Of a stretch of 64,000 nucleotides of DNA, positions 1 through 10,539 are shown in pieces; the first letter of the stretch is position 1; each line of letters begins with the position of its first letter. The position numbers were made by a program, and so were the translations under genes. Source of the stretch: Tateyamaria omphalii (lineage in GTDB: Bacteria; Pseudomonadota; Alphaproteobacteria; Rhodobacterales; Rhodobacteraceae); assembly GCF_014651375.1 (NCBI RefSeq), contig NZ_BMWT01000001.1, positions 980,501 to 1,044,500 on the forward strand, in the 5' to 3' direction. The notes below the pieces were generated by a model. The model worked only from the letters and a program-made list of their open reading frames with translations, was not told the DNA's origin and made no database searches.

Positions 1-1378
1 GCAGCATGTCAAAGTTGAAAGCAGGTGCGTCTGGGTTTACCAACGCCGCGCCGTCACCATAAGGCGGGTTGAAAAAGGCCAAGCTGCGCTCGATCCAATT
101 GTACAGGTCTGCTCCGGTCAGGACTGCGGCCCAGACAGTGTTCGGGTAGGGACACAACATGGCGACGTGGCGTTCACATAAAGGGCCTGCCGGAATGTCG
201 ACATAGTTGTCTGGACCGGTCCTGCCACCCAGCGCAACTGGCGCAACGCTGGCCAATATGGGTAACCCGTCAAGACCTGTCCCGGCAATGGCGTTCGCGA
301 TCGTGCCTGAAAGGGCTGATGCAATCAGCGCCTCGGCTGCGGATGGGCGCAGCATCGAAAACCATGTGTTCAGATGTTCGGGTGTTGTCCCGATTGGCTT
401 ACTCAGATGCGTTCGTGCGGTATCAATCACTGGACTGATTATGTCGAACAGATTTTGGTTCGGGGCGTCGCCGCTGCGCACAGCAGAACGCCGCACATTA
501 TGTTCGTTGACCTGCCATCCATTCTCGCCATGCAACAAAGTGAGGTCGATCAACCCAAGCTCTGTACCCGCGGGTCCCGGCATCACCGCCGGTACGCCCC
601 AAACCGTGCCGTTGATCGCGTCCACACCCTGAAACCCGGTATGATCGGGGCCGGGAAATCTGAGATGGGTGTGGCCGAGGATCATCGCATCTATCCCGGA
701 AACCTTCGCGGCGATCGCAGCCCCAAAGTTCTCCTCTGCCGCGTCGATATCGTCGTCCAGTCCGCTATGGCATAGTAAAACCACTAAGTCTGCGCCGGCA
801 TCGCGGAGGGCGGAAACTGCTTTGCCTGCGGCCTCGACACCGCCTTCGAAGTGTACCTTATCATCAAGGCAGCGCCGGTTCCAAATAGCAGTTTGCGGTG
901 GCAGAACGGATGTCAGACCAACACGTAGTAGGCGATCCTGACCATCCGAGCATGGTAAACTGCGCTTGATGATTGTGAAGGAGGTTGTGCAGGTGATCGC
1001 ATTGGTGGTCTCACTGGCGCAGAGCACCGGGCAACTGGCCTGCCCCATCACCGTGTTGAGGAAAGACAGCCCAAAATCGAAGTCATGGTTGCCGAGGCCG
1101 ACCGCATCATAGTCAAGTGCGTGCAGAACGGCTGGCCATGGGTGTTCATCCGGAGAGTCCACGCAAATGTCCCCCAAGGAAGTGCCTTGGAGCGCATCTC
1201 CGTTGTCAAGCATGATGAAGCCGCCCTTCGCGCTGCCACGTGCGTCGAAGACCAGGTTGGCGAGACGATCCATGCCCTTGCTCGGCATGTGCTTGTCATG
1301 AAGCGCATCCCATCCGGTGAGTTGCATATGGACATCGGATGTGGCGGCGATGCGTAAACAAGCGGTCGGCAGGGTCAT
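1..1378 (-). CDS. 5'-nucleotidase / 2',3'-cyclic nucleotide phosphodiesterase family protein (partial, C-terminus outside window)
   Basis: The minus-strand frame stays open from an ATG at 1378 to the left edge, about 459 residues. The N-terminus has the calcineurin-like metallophosphoesterase motifs in order: SDVH (residues 14-17), LDNGD near 57-61, GNHDFDFG (96-103), LLCHSG near 201 and GHTH (235-238). The remainder resembles the 5'-nucleotidase C-terminal domain that binds substrate. This is the UshA/CpdB family, which dephosphorylates nucleotides or cyclic nucleotides, usually in the periplasm. I see no clear signal peptide at this start, so either export differs or the protein is cytoplasmic. 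It is divergent from nudC with about 150 bases between them. Family is confident; exact substrate is not. Confidence 0.85.
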   Translation of the reverse strand, partial: MTLPTACLRIAATSDVHMQLTGWDALHDKHMPSKGMDRLANLVFDARGSAKGGFIMLDNGDALQGTSLGDICVDSPDEHPWPAVLHALDYDAVGLGNHDFDFGLSFLNTVMGQASCPVLCASETTNAITCTTSFTIIKRSLPCSDGQDRLLRVGLTSVLPPQTAIWNRRCLDDKVHFEGGVEAAGKAVSALRDAGADLVVLLCHSGLDDDIDAAEENFGAAIAAKVSGIDAMILGHTHLRFPGPDHTGFQGVDAINGTVWGVPAVMPGPAGTELGLIDLTLLHGENGWQVNEHNVRRSAVRSGDAPNQNLFDIISPVIDTARTHLSKPIGTTPEHLNTWFSMLRPSAAEALIASALSGTIANAIAGTGLDGLPILASVAPVALGGRTGPDNYVDIPAGPLCERHVAMLCPYPNTVWAAVLTGADLYNWIERSLAFFNPPYGDGAALVNPDAPAFNFDML

Positions 1379-1527
1379 GATCTCACTTGCACCCTACGGT
1401 TGAGTTCATGGCAAGCTAAAAAGAACATTTCATGCGGAAACAGCCTCATCTGACCATACGCCGGCCCATTGCGTCACCGTCTGGCACATGCCAAGCAAGC
1501 ACAAACGAAGAAGATGCGAGGGCAGGC

Positions 1528-2499
1528 ATGAAACATGCAGAGACCGTGACATTCGGGGGGTCCAACCTCGACCGGGCGGCAGAGCTGAGAGGTGACGCAC
1601 AGGCCATCGCAAGGGCGCAATCAGATCCAACGGCGCGTGCCATTCTGATATGGCGTGGTAAACCGCTGATCCACCGGGCTCGGCCTGCGTCTCTGGCACG
1701 TTTGGCGATGGATCACCCCGCTTGCGCCGTTGCTGACGCGAATGCTTCGGTGTTCCTTGGGCGTGAGGATGGGGCGCCGCGCTTTGCTCTCGACGTGTCT
1801 GGTTGGGCACCTGATGATCTTGACCCGTCAGCGCTTGGTGGTTTCCTGGACCCGACCGAGCAGCAGCATCCCGCCTGCGCCGAAGACGAAGTCTTTGCCG
1901 AGTTGCGGCGTACAATGACGTGGCTGACCCCGCGTGACGCAGAGTTGGCCGCCACGGCCAAAGCCGTCTTTGGATGGCATGACAGCCATCGGTTCTGCGC
2001 AAAATGTGGCGCAGCATCTGAAATGACCCAGGCAGGCTGGCAACGCACCTGCCCATCATGTGGAGCACACCATTTCCCACGTACTGACCCCGTGGTCATC
2101 ATGTTGATCACGCACGGAAATTCGGTTCTTATGGGGCGTTCGCCGGGATGGCCTGACGGAATGTATTCATTGCTGGCTGGTTTTGTGGAGCCGGGCGAAA
2201 CTCTTGAAGCAGCGGTGCGACGGGAAGTCTTTGAAGAAGCCGGCATTCGCGTTGGACCGGTTTCTTATCTTTCGAGCCAGCCCTGGCCGTTTCCGGCGTC
2301 TTTGATGTTTGGGTGTCTGGGCGAAGCGTTGAGCCGGGACATCACAATCGATCCAAACGAGATTGAAGACGCGATATGGGTTACGCGTGAAGAGATGTTG
2401 TCGATCTTTGCCGGTGAGCACAAAACGGTCTTGCCCGCACGTAAGGGGGCAATCGCACACTTTTTACTTGAGAACTGGCTTGCGGACACCCTTGATTGA
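1528..2499 (+). CDS. nudC: NAD(+) diphosphatase / NADH pyrophosphatase
   Basis: Predicted to hydrolyse NADH to NMNH and AMP, and in characterised homologues to remove NAD caps from RNA. The 323-residue product has an N-terminal NUDIX-like domain, a zinc ribbon (C157-x2-C160 and C175-x2-C178), a canonical Nudix box at 218-239 (GFVEPGE ... RREVFEEAG) and the family-specific SQPWPFP motif at 250-256. An in-frame ATG at 1432 would add 32 residues that do not look like the family; I chose 1528 because homologues as I know them start with this kind of sequence. The next gene begins 39 bases downstream, so the two are probably cotranscribed. Confidence 0.93.
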   Translation: MKHAETVTFGGSNLDRAAELRGDAQAIARAQSDPTARAILIWRGKPLIHRARPASLARLAMDHPACAVADANASVFLGREDGAPRFALDVSGWAPDDLDPSALGGFLDPTEQQHPACAEDEVFAELRRTMTWLTPRDAELAATAKAVFGWHDSHRFCAKCGAASEMTQAGWQRTCPSCGAHHFPRTDPVVIMLITHGNSVLMGRSPGWPDGMYSLLAGFVEPGETLEAAVRREVFEEAGIRVGPVSYLSSQPWPFPASLMFGCLGEALSRDITIDPNEIEDAIWVTREEMLSIFAGEHKTVLPARKGAIAHFLLENWLADTLD

Positions 2500-2538
2500 G
2501 GGGACACTGTCCTTGGTAAAAATCTGCAGGCACATGGA

Positions 2539-3006
2539 ATGAAGTTCTCGGCCCGGGAAGACGTTGCAGCATCAATCGACAAGGTGTTCGCGGCTCTCAA
2601 TGACTTTGATGGTTTTGAACGGCAGGCCATGCGCCGCGGTGCCGAGGTGCAACGTGTGGATCCGCTGACCCAAGTCGGTGTTGGTATGCGCTGGAAGGTC
2701 TATTTCAAGATGCGCGGACGTCGGCGCGAGATGGATCTTGAGCTCACCCGATATGACGCACCGAATGAAATGGTCTTTGATATCAATTCCGCCGGGATCA
2801 GTGGCACGTTTTCCATCGAGTTGCTGGCGTTGTCGCGCAGTCGCACACGCATGGCTCTGGCGCTGGATATCACGCCGCTGACATTGTCGACCCGGCTTTT
2901 CATTCAATCGCTGAAATTGGCCAAGTCATCCCTTACAAAGCGTTTCAAGTTGCGTGTGGCAGATTATGCCAAGGGGCTGGAAGAACGTCTGGAGCGCAGC
3001 GCCTGA
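2539..3006 (+). CDS. SRPBCC (START-like) family protein
   Basis: A 155-residue protein of the SRPBCC fold: an N-terminal strand and helix (KFSAREDVAASIDKVFAALN), a run of beta strands and a long C-terminal amphipathic helix ending at residue 155. Such proteins bind hydrophobic ligands or act as polyketide cyclase-like or chaperone proteins; nothing here shows which. It lacks a signal peptide, so it is probably cytoplasmic. It lies 39 bases after nudC in the same direction and converges with pheA across a hairpin element. Confidence 0.7.
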   Translation: MKFSAREDVAASIDKVFAALNDFDGFERQAMRRGAEVQRVDPLTQVGVGMRWKVYFKMRGRRREMDLELTRYDAPNEMVFDINSAGISGTFSIELLALSRSRTRMALALDITPLTLSTRLFIQSLKLAKSSLTKRFKLRVADYAKGLEERLERSA

Positions 3007-3008
3007 CC

Positions 3009-3066
3009 CGGTCGCTGTGCGGCTCTGTTTGACCCTCCCGGGTCAAAGGCGCCCGCCCACCGACCC
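3009..3066. repeat. Convergent-junction hairpin element, copy 1
   Basis: Inner stem TTTGACCC / GGGTCAAA with loop TCCC at 3028-3047, then the tail GGCGCCCGCCCACCGACC. An outer stem pairs GGTCG (3010-3014) with CGACC (3061-3065). It lies between the convergent stop codons of the SRPBCC gene and pheA. Copies with a related tail and compensated inner stems occur at 10538-10591, 18476-18526 and 41078-41135. Probably a bidirectional terminator or a structured RNA repeat. Confidence 0.65.
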
Positions 3067-3070
3067 GTGA

Positions 3071-3901
3071 TCAGTCTCGACCTGCAGCGGCAGGGTATAC
3101 GCCAAGGATGTCCAACCGGTTTGTGAAATAGTCCAACTCTTCCAAGGCTCGTGCGAGCGGTGGGTCTTCGGGGTGGCCTTCCACATCGGCGTAAAACTGG
3201 GTGGCCGTAAACGCTCCGCCAACCATGTAACTTTCCAGCTTGGTCATGTTCACACCATTTGTGGCGAATCCACCCATTGCCTTGTAGAGCGCCGCGGGAA
3301 TGTTCCGGACCTCAAAAACAAATGTGGTGATCATCGTGTCTGCGCGGCGCGTTGTGTCCTTCTCGGGCGCCATCAGCAGGAAGCGCGTGGTGTTGTGCCC
3401 TTGATCCTCGATATCCCGGGCAAGAACATTCAGGCCGTGAATATCTGCTGCGACGGACGACGCCAGGGCGCCGACACCCATTTCGTTTGCTTTTGCAATG
3501 GCCGCCGCGGCCCCTGCGCTGTCTGGCGCGGCTTCGGCTGCGATACCATGTGCGTCGAGGTAAGCGCGCGCTTGCGGGATCAAAACGGGGTGCGCACGGA
3601 CCAGCGAAACATCATCCAGCGTCTGGCCCGGAAGCGCCATCAGCGCGATGCGCACCCGGACAAACGCCTCGTCCACGATATGTAACCCGCTTTGCGGCAG
3701 CAGGCGGTGGATATCTGCCACGCGCCCATAGGTCGTGTTTTCAACCGGAAGCATTGCCATGTCGGCCGCGCCGTCACGTACGGCAGCAATGACATCTTCG
3801 AAGGCATGGCAGGGGATTGGGGTGGCATCTGGCCGGGCTTTCAGAACGGCTTCGTGGCCGTAGGCGCCCAGATCACCCTGGAACGCAATCCGTGTCGACA
3901 T
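3071..3901 (-). CDS. pheA: Prephenate dehydratase
   Basis: Converts prephenate to phenylpyruvate in phenylalanine synthesis. The 276-residue single-function enzyme has the dehydratase domain with FQGDLGAYGH at the start, the catalytic TRF motif (NTTRFLLM) near residue 172-179, and a C-terminal ACT domain from about 190 (NIPAALYKAMGGFATNGVNM). The ACT feedback motif usually written ESRP reads ESYM here, and the GALV-type loop reads PAALY, so inhibition by phenylalanine may differ from the standard enzyme. It has no chorismate mutase domain; a separate chorismate mutase is encoded at 59145-59441. Divergent from the cytochrome gene by 137 bases. Confidence 0.93.
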   Translation of the reverse strand: MSTRIAFQGDLGAYGHEAVLKARPDATPIPCHAFEDVIAAVRDGAADMAMLPVENTTYGRVADIHRLLPQSGLHIVDEAFVRVRIALMALPGQTLDDVSLVRAHPVLIPQARAYLDAHGIAAEAAPDSAGAAAAIAKANEMGVGALASSVAADIHGLNVLARDIEDQGHNTTRFLLMAPEKDTTRRADTMITTFVFEVRNIPAALYKAMGGFATNGVNMTKLESYMVGGAFTATQFYADVEGHPEDPPLARALEELDYFTNRLDILGVYPAAAGRD

Positions 3902-4038
3902 CGTTTGTCCTTTGCTGTCGCGCCGCTGCCGATCGTCGGGCAGGGCGATTGGTCGCGCTTTCTATACCTTGCCAGTGACAAGGGGAAGCCGTAGATACCC
4001 GCCGGAACAACATGAAAAGCCACGGAATCGGAAGCCAA

Positions 4039-4542
4039 ATGTTCGACACCATGACCTTTACCAAGATTGCGGCCAGCCTGTGTGGTGCGTTGCTGGTGCT
4101 TTTGCTCGGCAAATGGGCCGCCGAAGAGCTGTACCATGTCGATGGTCACGGCGAACAAGCATATGTCATCGACACCGGTGCTGACGAGGGCGCAGAAGAG
4201 GTTGTCGAGGTGGCCTTTGCCGACGTTTATGCCGCCGCTGACGCAGGTGCGGGCGCGCGTGTTTTCCGTCAGTGCAGCGCGTGTCACAAGCTGGAAGCGG
4301 GTGCAAATGGTGCTGGCCCATACCTCCACAATATCGTTGGACGCGCAGTCGAGACAGCTGATGGCTTTGGCTATTCCGGCGCCCTGAACGCCGTTGTCGA
4401 TGTCTGGACGCCAGAGCATCTGAATGGCTTTCTGGAAAGCCCGCGTGGTTACGCACCTGGCACATCGATGGGCTACAACGGCCTTCGTGACATCGAAGAT
4501 CGTGCCAATTTGATCGCCTATCTTGCGACGATCACAGACTGA
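4039..4542 (+). CDS. Membrane-anchored c-type cytochrome (CycM/c552-like)
   Basis: A 167-residue protein with an uncleaved N-terminal anchor (IAASLCGALLVLLLGKWAA, about residues 10-28), an acidic linker and one class I cytochrome c domain with CSACH at 79-83 binding heme; the distal Met is likely in PGTSMGYNG. Members of this family in Paracoccus and relatives carry electrons from the bc1 complex to the aa3 oxidase at the periplasmic face of the inner membrane. An ATG at 4012 is possible, but the one at 4039 gives the family-typical start MFDTMTFTK. A strong terminator follows, so it is probably monocistronic. Confidence 0.88.
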   Translation: MFDTMTFTKIAASLCGALLVLLLGKWAAEELYHVDGHGEQAYVIDTGADEGAEEVVEVAFADVYAAADAGAGARVFRQCSACHKLEAGANGAGPYLHNIVGRAVETADGFGYSGALNAVVDVWTPEHLNGFLESPRGYAPGTSMGYNGLRDIEDRANLIAYLATITD

Positions 4543-4566
4543 TCGTTTCAAAGTCAGACCGAATTT

Positions 4567-4597
4567 AAGCCGCATGCACCTCGCTTGCGGCTTTTTT
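4567..4597 (+). terminator. Rho-independent terminator after the cytochrome c gene
   Basis: Stem AAGCCGCA (4567-4574) pairs with TGCGGCTT (4586-4593) across an 11-base loop and is followed by a run of T to 4597. It begins 24 bases past the cytochrome stop codon. Confidence 0.85.
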
Positions 4598-4732
4598 CTT
4601 GGCAATTGTTACAACCACCTCACGTGCCAGGGATCAAGATCACAGAATCTCAAGTTGCATATTGGCATGTTGGGCATTTAGCTTACCTCCAATCACAAGA
4701 CGGCCCTGAATGCCACGAACAGGAGTGTACCG

Positions 4733-6685
4733 ATGGAACCCAACCGCAAACATGCCCAGGCACGAACCCGTGTGAGTACGGCGCGGGACAAACACATCCT
4801 GTGGGGCGCGTTAGGTGTTCTTGGGCTTTTGGCGACTTTGGCTCTGTCTGGCATGGCACGTGCCGATGAAGACCAAAAAATCATCTCTTCGCACGGGTAC
4901 TCTTTTTACGGCAATCTGAAGTACCCCGCAGACTACCCACATTTCGACTACGTAAACCCCGAAGCACCCAAGGGTGGGGAATTGGCGATTGCGTTTGTCG
5001 GGACGCTTGACTCGATGAACGCGGCGTCGCGCCAGGGCCGAGCACATCTTTTCTCAATTATGATGTATGAAAGTCTTCTCGGGGAAGCGCCCGGCGGGGG
5101 TGCAGCGCCCGCGGACACATATGGCGAATACTACTGTCTGTTGTGCGAGCGACTAGAGTACCCCGAGGATCGTTCATGGGTGAAGTTCCATATGCGGCCA
5201 GAGGCGCGGTTTTCGGACGGAACACCTGTCAGGGCTCACGATGTTGCCTTTAGCCACAATTTGTTGCTGGATCAGGGTTTCAAATCCTACGCCGATAGCG
5301 TGCGTAAACTGGTCCCAAAAGTCGAAGTGATTGATGACCATACGATCAAATTCTACTTCGCTGACGGTGTGTCGCGTCGGACGTTGATCGAACAAGTCGG
5401 TGGCGTACCAGTATGGTCTGAGAAATGGTACGAAGAAACCGGCGCGAAGCTCAATGAATCTCGCCTTGAAAACTCACCTGGCTCAGGCGCCTACATGGTC
5501 GATACGGTCGACGTGACGCGACGCATCGTGCTCAAGCGCAATCCCGACTATTGGGGCAACGATTTGCCATTCAACGTTGGCAGAAACAACTATGACAGCC
5601 TCAGGGTCGAAATATTTGGTGACAGCGCCGCATCTTTCGAAGCCTTCAAAGCCGGGGAATACACCTTCCGTGCCGAGGGAGACAGCCGCATCTGGGCCAC
5701 GCAATATGACTTTCCCAAGGTTCAGTCCGGCGCGGTGGTTCAGAAAGAGCTGAGAAACGGCGCACCACCCACACCCACAGGTATCATCTTTAACCTTGCA
5801 TCCGACCAGTTGAAAGATCGCCGCGTTCGCGAGGCGGTGGCTCTGGGGTATAATTTCGAATGGACAAACGAAAGCCTGCAATACGGCCTGTTCAAACAGC
5901 GCGCCTCCTTCAGCCAAGGCACGCCCGTCATGGCCACCGATGCGCCAACGGGGATCGAGTTGGAGCTTCTGCAGTCTCTGGGCGACATCGTGCCAGAGGA
6001 GATGCTGACAGAACCCGCGCGCATGCCACATACATCCAATCCCGAAACCCTTCGCGATCGCCGCAATCTGCGCAAGGCCATGCGTCTGCTTGATGATGCA
6101 GGATGGGAGGTTGGCGACGACGGATTGCGTCGCAATGCAGATGGGGAGGTCTTGAAACTGAACTTCCTGTTCAACAGCTCCGCATCCCCAACACTGACCG
6201 GTGTTATGGAGAATTTTGTGTCGAACGTGTCCGACATGGGCATCGACATCACGCTGGAACGTGTGGACCCATCGCAATTCACCTCGCGTGAGCGCGACCG
6301 CGATTATGACCTGATCTACGACAGCTATTCAGCCTTTATCGGTACGGGTACGGGGCTTGAGCAACGGTTCGGTTCCGAGGACGCGGCGTTTTCCCTGTTC
6401 AACCCTGCCGGGCTCGCCAGCCCGTTGATCGACAAAATAATCGCAGTGTCTTTGCGAGCAGAAACGCAAGAGGAAGAAACGGCGTCAATGATGGCGCTGG
6501 ATCGGGCGTTGCGCCATGAATTCTTCATGGTGCCTGTCTGGTACAACCCGAACCACTGGGTCGCTTATTACGACATGTACGAACACCCGCCGGTCATTCC
6601 ACCCTACAACCTTGGCTACCTCGATTTCTGGTGGGTGAACGAAGACAAGGCCGCTGATCTCAAAGCGTCCGGTGCGCTGAGGTAA
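4733..6685 (+). CDS. yejA: Peptide ABC transporter substrate-binding protein (YejA-like)
   Basis: Periplasmic binding component of a YejABEF-type importer, known in enterobacteria for taking up peptides and the peptide-nucleotide antibiotic microcin C. The 650-residue product has a long basic N-terminus, a hydrophobic core (residues 22-40) and a signal peptidase site after ARA (about residue 44), then the family 5 solute-binding fold with motifs such as [17 protein letters not shown] and NPDYWG. AGGAG sits seven bases before the ATG. yejB starts four bases after the stop, so the four genes form one operon with all parts of the transporter present. Confidence 0.92.
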   Translation: MEPNRKHAQARTRVSTARDKHILWGALGVLGLLATLALSGMARADEDQKIISSHGYSFYGNLKYPADYPHFDYVNPEAPKGGELAIAFVGTLDSMNAASRQGRAHLFSIMMYESLLGEAPGGGAAPADTYGEYYCLLCERLEYPEDRSWVKFHMRPEARFSDGTPVRAHDVAFSHNLLLDQGFKSYADSVRKLVPKVEVIDDHTIKFYFADGVSRRTLIEQVGGVPVWSEKWYEETGAKLNESRLENSPGSGAYMVDTVDVTRRIVLKRNPDYWGNDLPFNVGRNNYDSLRVEIFGDSAASFEAFKAGEYTFRAEGDSRIWATQYDFPKVQSGAVVQKELRNGAPPTPTGIIFNLASDQLKDRRVREAVALGYNFEWTNESLQYGLFKQRASFSQGTPVMATDAPTGIELELLQSLGDIVPEEMLTEPARMPHTSNPETLRDRRNLRKAMRLLDDAGWEVGDDGLRRNADGEVLKLNFLFNSSASPTLTGVMENFVSNVSDMGIDITLERVDPSQFTSRERDRDYDLIYDSYSAFIGTGTGLEQRFGSEDAAFSLFNPAGLASPLIDKIIAVSLRAETQEEETASMMALDRALRHEFFMVPVWYNPNHWVAYYDMYEHPPVIPPYNLGYLDFWWVNEDKAADLKASGALR

Positions 6686-6689
6686 GGCA

Positions 6690-7781
6690 ATGGGCCCCTA
6701 TATCCTGCGAAGGCTGCTCTTGGTCATCCCGACCTTGCTGGGCATCCTGTTGGTTAACTTCACCCTGACGCAATTCGTGCCCGGCGGTCCTGTGGAACAG
6801 GCCATTGCACGGGCACAGGGTGGGGGCGACGTCTTTGGCGGGTTTGCCGGGGGCAACAATGATGCGGGGGCCGACGAGCTCGATACCGCCTCCAACAGTG
6901 AATATGTGGGGGCGCGGGGGTTGCCACCCGAATTCATCGAAGAACTGAAAGCCGAGTTTGGGTTCGACAAGCCGCCCGTACAGCGCTTTCTGAACATGAT
7001 CTGGAACTATGCCCGGTTCGACTTCGGGGACAGTTACTTCCGATCTATCAGCGTCGTGGACCTGATTATCGAAAAACTGCCCGTGTCGATCACGCTGGGG
7101 CTCTGGTCCACGCTTATCGCTTATCTCGTGTCGATCCCGCTCGGCATTCGCAAGGCGGTCAAGGACGGCACGCCGTTCGACACCTGGACGTCTGGCGCCA
7201 TCATTGCAGCCTACGCCATCCCCGGGTTCCTGTTTGCCATCCTGCTGCTCGTGCTCTTTGCGGGTGGCAGCTACTTCCAGATATTCCCGCTCCGCGGCCT
7301 GACCTCTGACAACTTCGATGACCTTAGTGCGTTGGGTAAAGTGGCCGACTATTTCTGGCATATCACCCTGCCGGTGCTGGCAGGTACGATTGGGGCATTT
7401 GCAACGCTGACGCTGCTGACCAAGAACAGCTTTCTGGACGAAATCAAGAAACTCTACGTCATGACCGCACGCGCCAAGGGCCTGTCAGAGCGCCGCGTGC
7501 TCTATGGCCACGTCTTCCGCAACGCCATGCTGATCGTCATTGCGGGTTTCCCTGCGGTGTTCATCGGCGTCTTCTTCGGCGGTTCCCTGATCATCGAAAC
7601 TATCTTCTCGCTCGATGGGCTTGGGCGGCTCGGGTTCGAGGCGGCAGTGGCCCGCGATTACCCGATTGTCTTCGGCACGCTCTACATTTTTGGCCTCATG
7701 GGCCTATTGGTCGGTATCATCTCGGACCTGATGTACGTGCTGGTCGATCCCCGCATCGACTTTGAGCGGAGGGAAGGCTGA
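6690..7781 (+). CDS. yejB: Peptide ABC transporter permease (YejB-like)
   Basis: Inner-membrane permease of the importer, 363 residues. It opens with the family-typical [24 protein letters not shown] membrane segment (given here in part: residues 1-24), has a periplasmic insert rich in Gly and Asn (about 42-75), and a conserved EAA-type loop near 270-290 ([21 protein letters not shown]) that couples to the ATPase. At least six membrane segments are visible. It overlaps yejE by one base (TGATG), which implies translational coupling. Confidence 0.92.
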   Translation: MGPYILRRLLLVIPTLLGILLVNFTLTQFVPGGPVEQAIARAQGGGDVFGGFAGGNNDAGADELDTASNSEYVGARGLPPEFIEELKAEFGFDKPPVQRFLNMIWNYARFDFGDSYFRSISVVDLIIEKLPVSITLGLWSTLIAYLVSIPLGIRKAVKDGTPFDTWTSGAIIAAYAIPGFLFAILLLVLFAGGSYFQIFPLRGLTSDNFDDLSALGKVADYFWHITLPVLAGTIGAFATLTLLTKNSFLDEIKKLYVMTARAKGLSERRVLYGHVFRNAMLIVIAGFPAVFIGVFFGGSLIIETIFSLDGLGRLGFEAAVARDYPIVFGTLYIFGLMGLLVGIISDLMYVLVDPRIDFERREG

Positions 7782-8962
7782 TGGCTATGCCGGACCCCGT
7801 GATCGAGACGGACACCACGCCCGCCCCTGTGGTGCCAGCCCCACGCCGACCGTTCTTCTCCCTGTCGCCGCTGAACCAGCGTCGTTGGCGGAACTTCAAG
7901 AAGAACCGCCGCGCCTACTGGTCGCTCTGGATCTTCTCGATCCTGTTCGGACTGTCGCTGGTGGCCGAACTGATCGCCTACGACAAGCCGATCCTCGTGC
8001 GGTATCAGGGCCAGTTCTATACCCCGATCTGGAACTTCTACCCCGAAACCGCTTTCGGCGGCGACTTCCGGACCGAGGCGAGTTACCGCGACCCCGAGGT
8101 CGAGTGCCTGATCGTATCAGGCGGGCTGGATACCTGTTTTGACGACCCCGAAGGCGTCATCGAAGACGCGCAGGATGGCGAGGTTGATGGCGAGGCGATC
8201 ACCAAGGGCTGGACCATCTGGCCTCTTATTCCCTACAGCTTCGACACCGCCGTGGACCGCCCCGGCGCGGCCCCGCTGCCGCCCAACGGAGAGAACCTGC
8301 TTGGCACCGATGGCACCAAACGGGACGTGCTGGCCCGTGTCATCCATGGCTTCCGATTGTCCGTCCTGTTCACCCTTGTTGTCACAGGGGCCTCGGCCAT
8401 CGTCGGCATCTTTGCCGGTGCCATTCAGGGCTATTTCGGTGGGCGCACCGACCTGATCTTCCAACGGATCATCGAGATCTGGTCCTCCACCCCCAGCCTC
8501 TACGTCATCATCATCATGTTCGCGATCCTGGGTCGAAGTTTCTGGCTGCTCGTGTTCCTCCTGATCCTGTTTGGCTGGACAGGGCTTGTGGGGGTGGTGC
8601 GCGCCGAATTCCTGCGTGCCCGGAACCTCGAATATGTCCGCGCGGCGCGTGCGCTGGGCGTCAGCAACCTGACCATCATGTTCCGGCACATGCTGCCCAA
8701 CGCCATGGTGGCGACGCTGACCATGCTGCCCTTCATCATCACGGGCACGATCTCGTCTCTCGCTGTGCTCGACTTCCTCGGCTTTGGTCTGCCGTCCTCC
8801 GCCCCCTCGCTCGGGGAGCTGACGCTGCAAGCCAAGCAGAACCTGCAGGCCCCGTGGCTTGCCTTCACCGCCTTTACCGTGTTCGCCGTGATGCTCAGCC
8901 TGTTGATCTTTATCTTCGAAGGCATCCGCGACGCGTTCGATCCAAGAAAGACTTTCTCCTGA
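7781..8962 (+). CDS. yejE: Peptide ABC transporter permease (YejE-like)
   Basis: Second permease subunit, 393 residues. A proline-rich cytoplasmic N-terminus precedes the motif NQRRWRNFKKNRRAYWSLW typical of YejE, then membrane segments, a large periplasmic loop between the first and second (about 65-170) and the EAA loop (RARNLEYVRAARALGVSN, near residue 285-302). It pairs with YejB to form the channel. Its stop shares one base with the yejF start. Confidence 0.92.
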   Translation: MAMPDPVIETDTTPAPVVPAPRRPFFSLSPLNQRRWRNFKKNRRAYWSLWIFSILFGLSLVAELIAYDKPILVRYQGQFYTPIWNFYPETAFGGDFRTEASYRDPEVECLIVSGGLDTCFDDPEGVIEDAQDGEVDGEAITKGWTIWPLIPYSFDTAVDRPGAAPLPPNGENLLGTDGTKRDVLARVIHGFRLSVLFTLVVTGASAIVGIFAGAIQGYFGGRTDLIFQRIIEIWSSTPSLYVIIIMFAILGRSFWLLVFLLILFGWTGLVGVVRAEFLRARNLEYVRAARALGVSNLTIMFRHMLPNAMVATLTMLPFIITGTISSLAVLDFLGFGLPSSAPSLGELTLQAKQNLQAPWLAFTAFTVFAVMLSLLIFIFEGIRDAFDPRKTFS

Positions 8963-10539
8963 TGGCGCTCCTACAAGTCAAAGACCTGCGTGTCGGTTTC
9001 CGCCAGGACGGTCAACTGACCGAGGCGGTCAAGGGCGTGTCGTTCCATGTGGACCGGGGCGAGACGGTCGCGCTGGTGGGGGAGTCCGGGTCGGGTAAAT
9101 CGGTGTCCGCCCTCTCTACCGTGTCCTTGCTGGGCGACAGCGCCGAGGTCACTGGCTCTGTCACCTATGACGGTCAGGAAATGATCGGGGCGGAGGAGCG
9201 GCTGCTGCGCAAGGTGCGGGGCAATGACATCTCGTTCATCTTCCAGGAACCGATGACGTCGCTGAACCCGCTGCATACGATTGCCAAGCAATTGGGCGAA
9301 AGCCTTGCGCTGCATCAGGGGATCGCCGGGGATGCGGCCCGTGCGCGCATCCTCGAACTTCTGGACAAAGTCGGCATCCGGGACGCCGAAAGCCGTCTCA
9401 ATGCCTATCCGCACGAACTGTCGGGGGGGCAACGCCAGCGCGTGATGATCGCGATGGCGCTGGCCAACAAGCCGGACGTCCTGATTGCCGATGAACCGAC
9501 GACGGCGCTTGATGTCACCATCCAGGCGCAAATCCTCGACCTTCTGGCGGATCTGAAGGCGGCCGAAGGTATGGGCCTCCTGTTCATCACTCACGACCTC
9601 GGCATCGTGCGGCGCATCGCGGATCGCGTCTGTGTCATGCAGAATGGCGAGATCGTGGAAACCGGCCCGACGAAAGAGATTTTCGACGCACCCAAGCACC
9701 CCTACACGCAGAAGCTGCTGAGCGCGGAGCCGACGGGCCAACCATCGCCGGTGCCAATGGACGCGGAACTGGTGGCCGAGACGGAACACCTGAAAGTCTG
9801 GTTTCCCATCACGGCGGGCCTTCTGCGTAAGACGGTTGGTCATGTGAAGGCGGTGAACGACGCCACCATCAGGGTACACGCGGGCGAAACCGTGGGCATC
9901 GTGGGTGAAAGCGGATCGGGCAAGACCACGCTGGCGCTGGCCATCATGCGGCTGATCTCGTCCGAGGGGCGGATCGTCTACATGGGGCAGGACATCCGGG
10001 CGTGGTCCGTGCGCGAGCTGCGGCGGTTGCGCAAGGATATGCAGATCGTATTTCAGGACCCATTTGGGTCTTTGTCCCCCCGGATGACGGCGATGCAGAT
10101 CATTGCCGAAGGGCTGGGCGTGCACGGCATTGATGATGGGCGCAGCGCACGCGAGGTGGTGGCCGAGGTGATGACTGAGGTGGGCCTCGATCCCATGACG
10201 ATGGATCGGTACCCGCACGAGTTTTCCGGCGGTCAGCGTCAGCGCATCGCCATTGCACGGGCCATGGTGCTGCGGCCAAAACTGGTCGTGCTGGATGAGC
10301 CGACCTCTGCCCTCGACATGACGGTGCAAGTGCAGATTGTTGAGCTTTTGCGCGGACTGCAGGAGAAATACGGGTTGGCCTTCCTGTTCATCTCGCACGA
10401 CCTCAAGGTGGTGCGGGCGATGAGCCACAAGATGTTGGTGATGAAGCAGGGGGATATCGTCGAACAGGGCGTGGCCGAGGACCTTTTTGAACGGCCTCAG
10501 ACAGATTACACGCGCCTGCTTTTACAAGCCACGCATTGA
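8962..10539 (+). CDS. yejF: Fused dual ATPase of the YejABEF peptide importer
   Basis: Powers the importer. The 525-residue protein is a tandem fusion of two ABC ATPase domains. Walker A motifs are GESGSGKS at 40-47 and GESGSGKT starting near 315; ABC signatures are LSGGQRQR and FSGGQRQR; Walker B segments are VLIADEPT and LVVLDEPT. Both halves therefore look catalytically intact. The start at 8962 overlaps the yejE stop by one base; an upstream alternative inside yejE is not needed. A convergent-junction hairpin begins at the stop codon. Confidence 0.93.
   Translation: MALLQVKDLRVGFRQDGQLTEAVKGVSFHVDRGETVALVGESGSGKSVSALSTVSLLGDSAEVTGSVTYDGQEMIGAEERLLRKVRGNDISFIFQEPMTSLNPLHTIAKQLGESLALHQGIAGDAARARILELLDKVGIRDAESRLNAYPHELSGGQRQRVMIAMALANKPDVLIADEPTTALDVTIQAQILDLLADLKAAEGMGLLFITHDLGIVRRIADRVCVMQNGEIVETGPTKEIFDAPKHPYTQKLLSAEPTGQPSPVPMDAELVAETEHLKVWFPITAGLLRKTVGHVKAVNDATIRVHAGETVGIVGESGSGKTTLALAIMRLISSEGRIVYMGQDIRAWSVRELRRLRKDMQIVFQDPFGSLSPRMTAMQIIAEGLGVHGIDDGRSAREVVAEVMTEVGLDPMTMDRYPHEFSGGQRQRIAIARAMVLRPKLVVLDEPTSALDMTVQVQIVELLRGLQEKYGLAFLFISHDLKVVRAMSHKMLVMKQGDIVEQGVAEDLFERPQTDYTRLLLQATH

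Noticed and set aside
1..1378. Apparent lack of a complete gene at the left edge, suggesting a pseudogene
   Set aside because: Translation of the minus strand is open from 1378 to base 1 with intact motifs; it is simply cut by the window.
8971..10428. 485-codon open frame antisense to yejF
   Set aside because: His/Arg/Gln-rich shadow of a high-GC gene with no domain; yejF has full ABC motifs.
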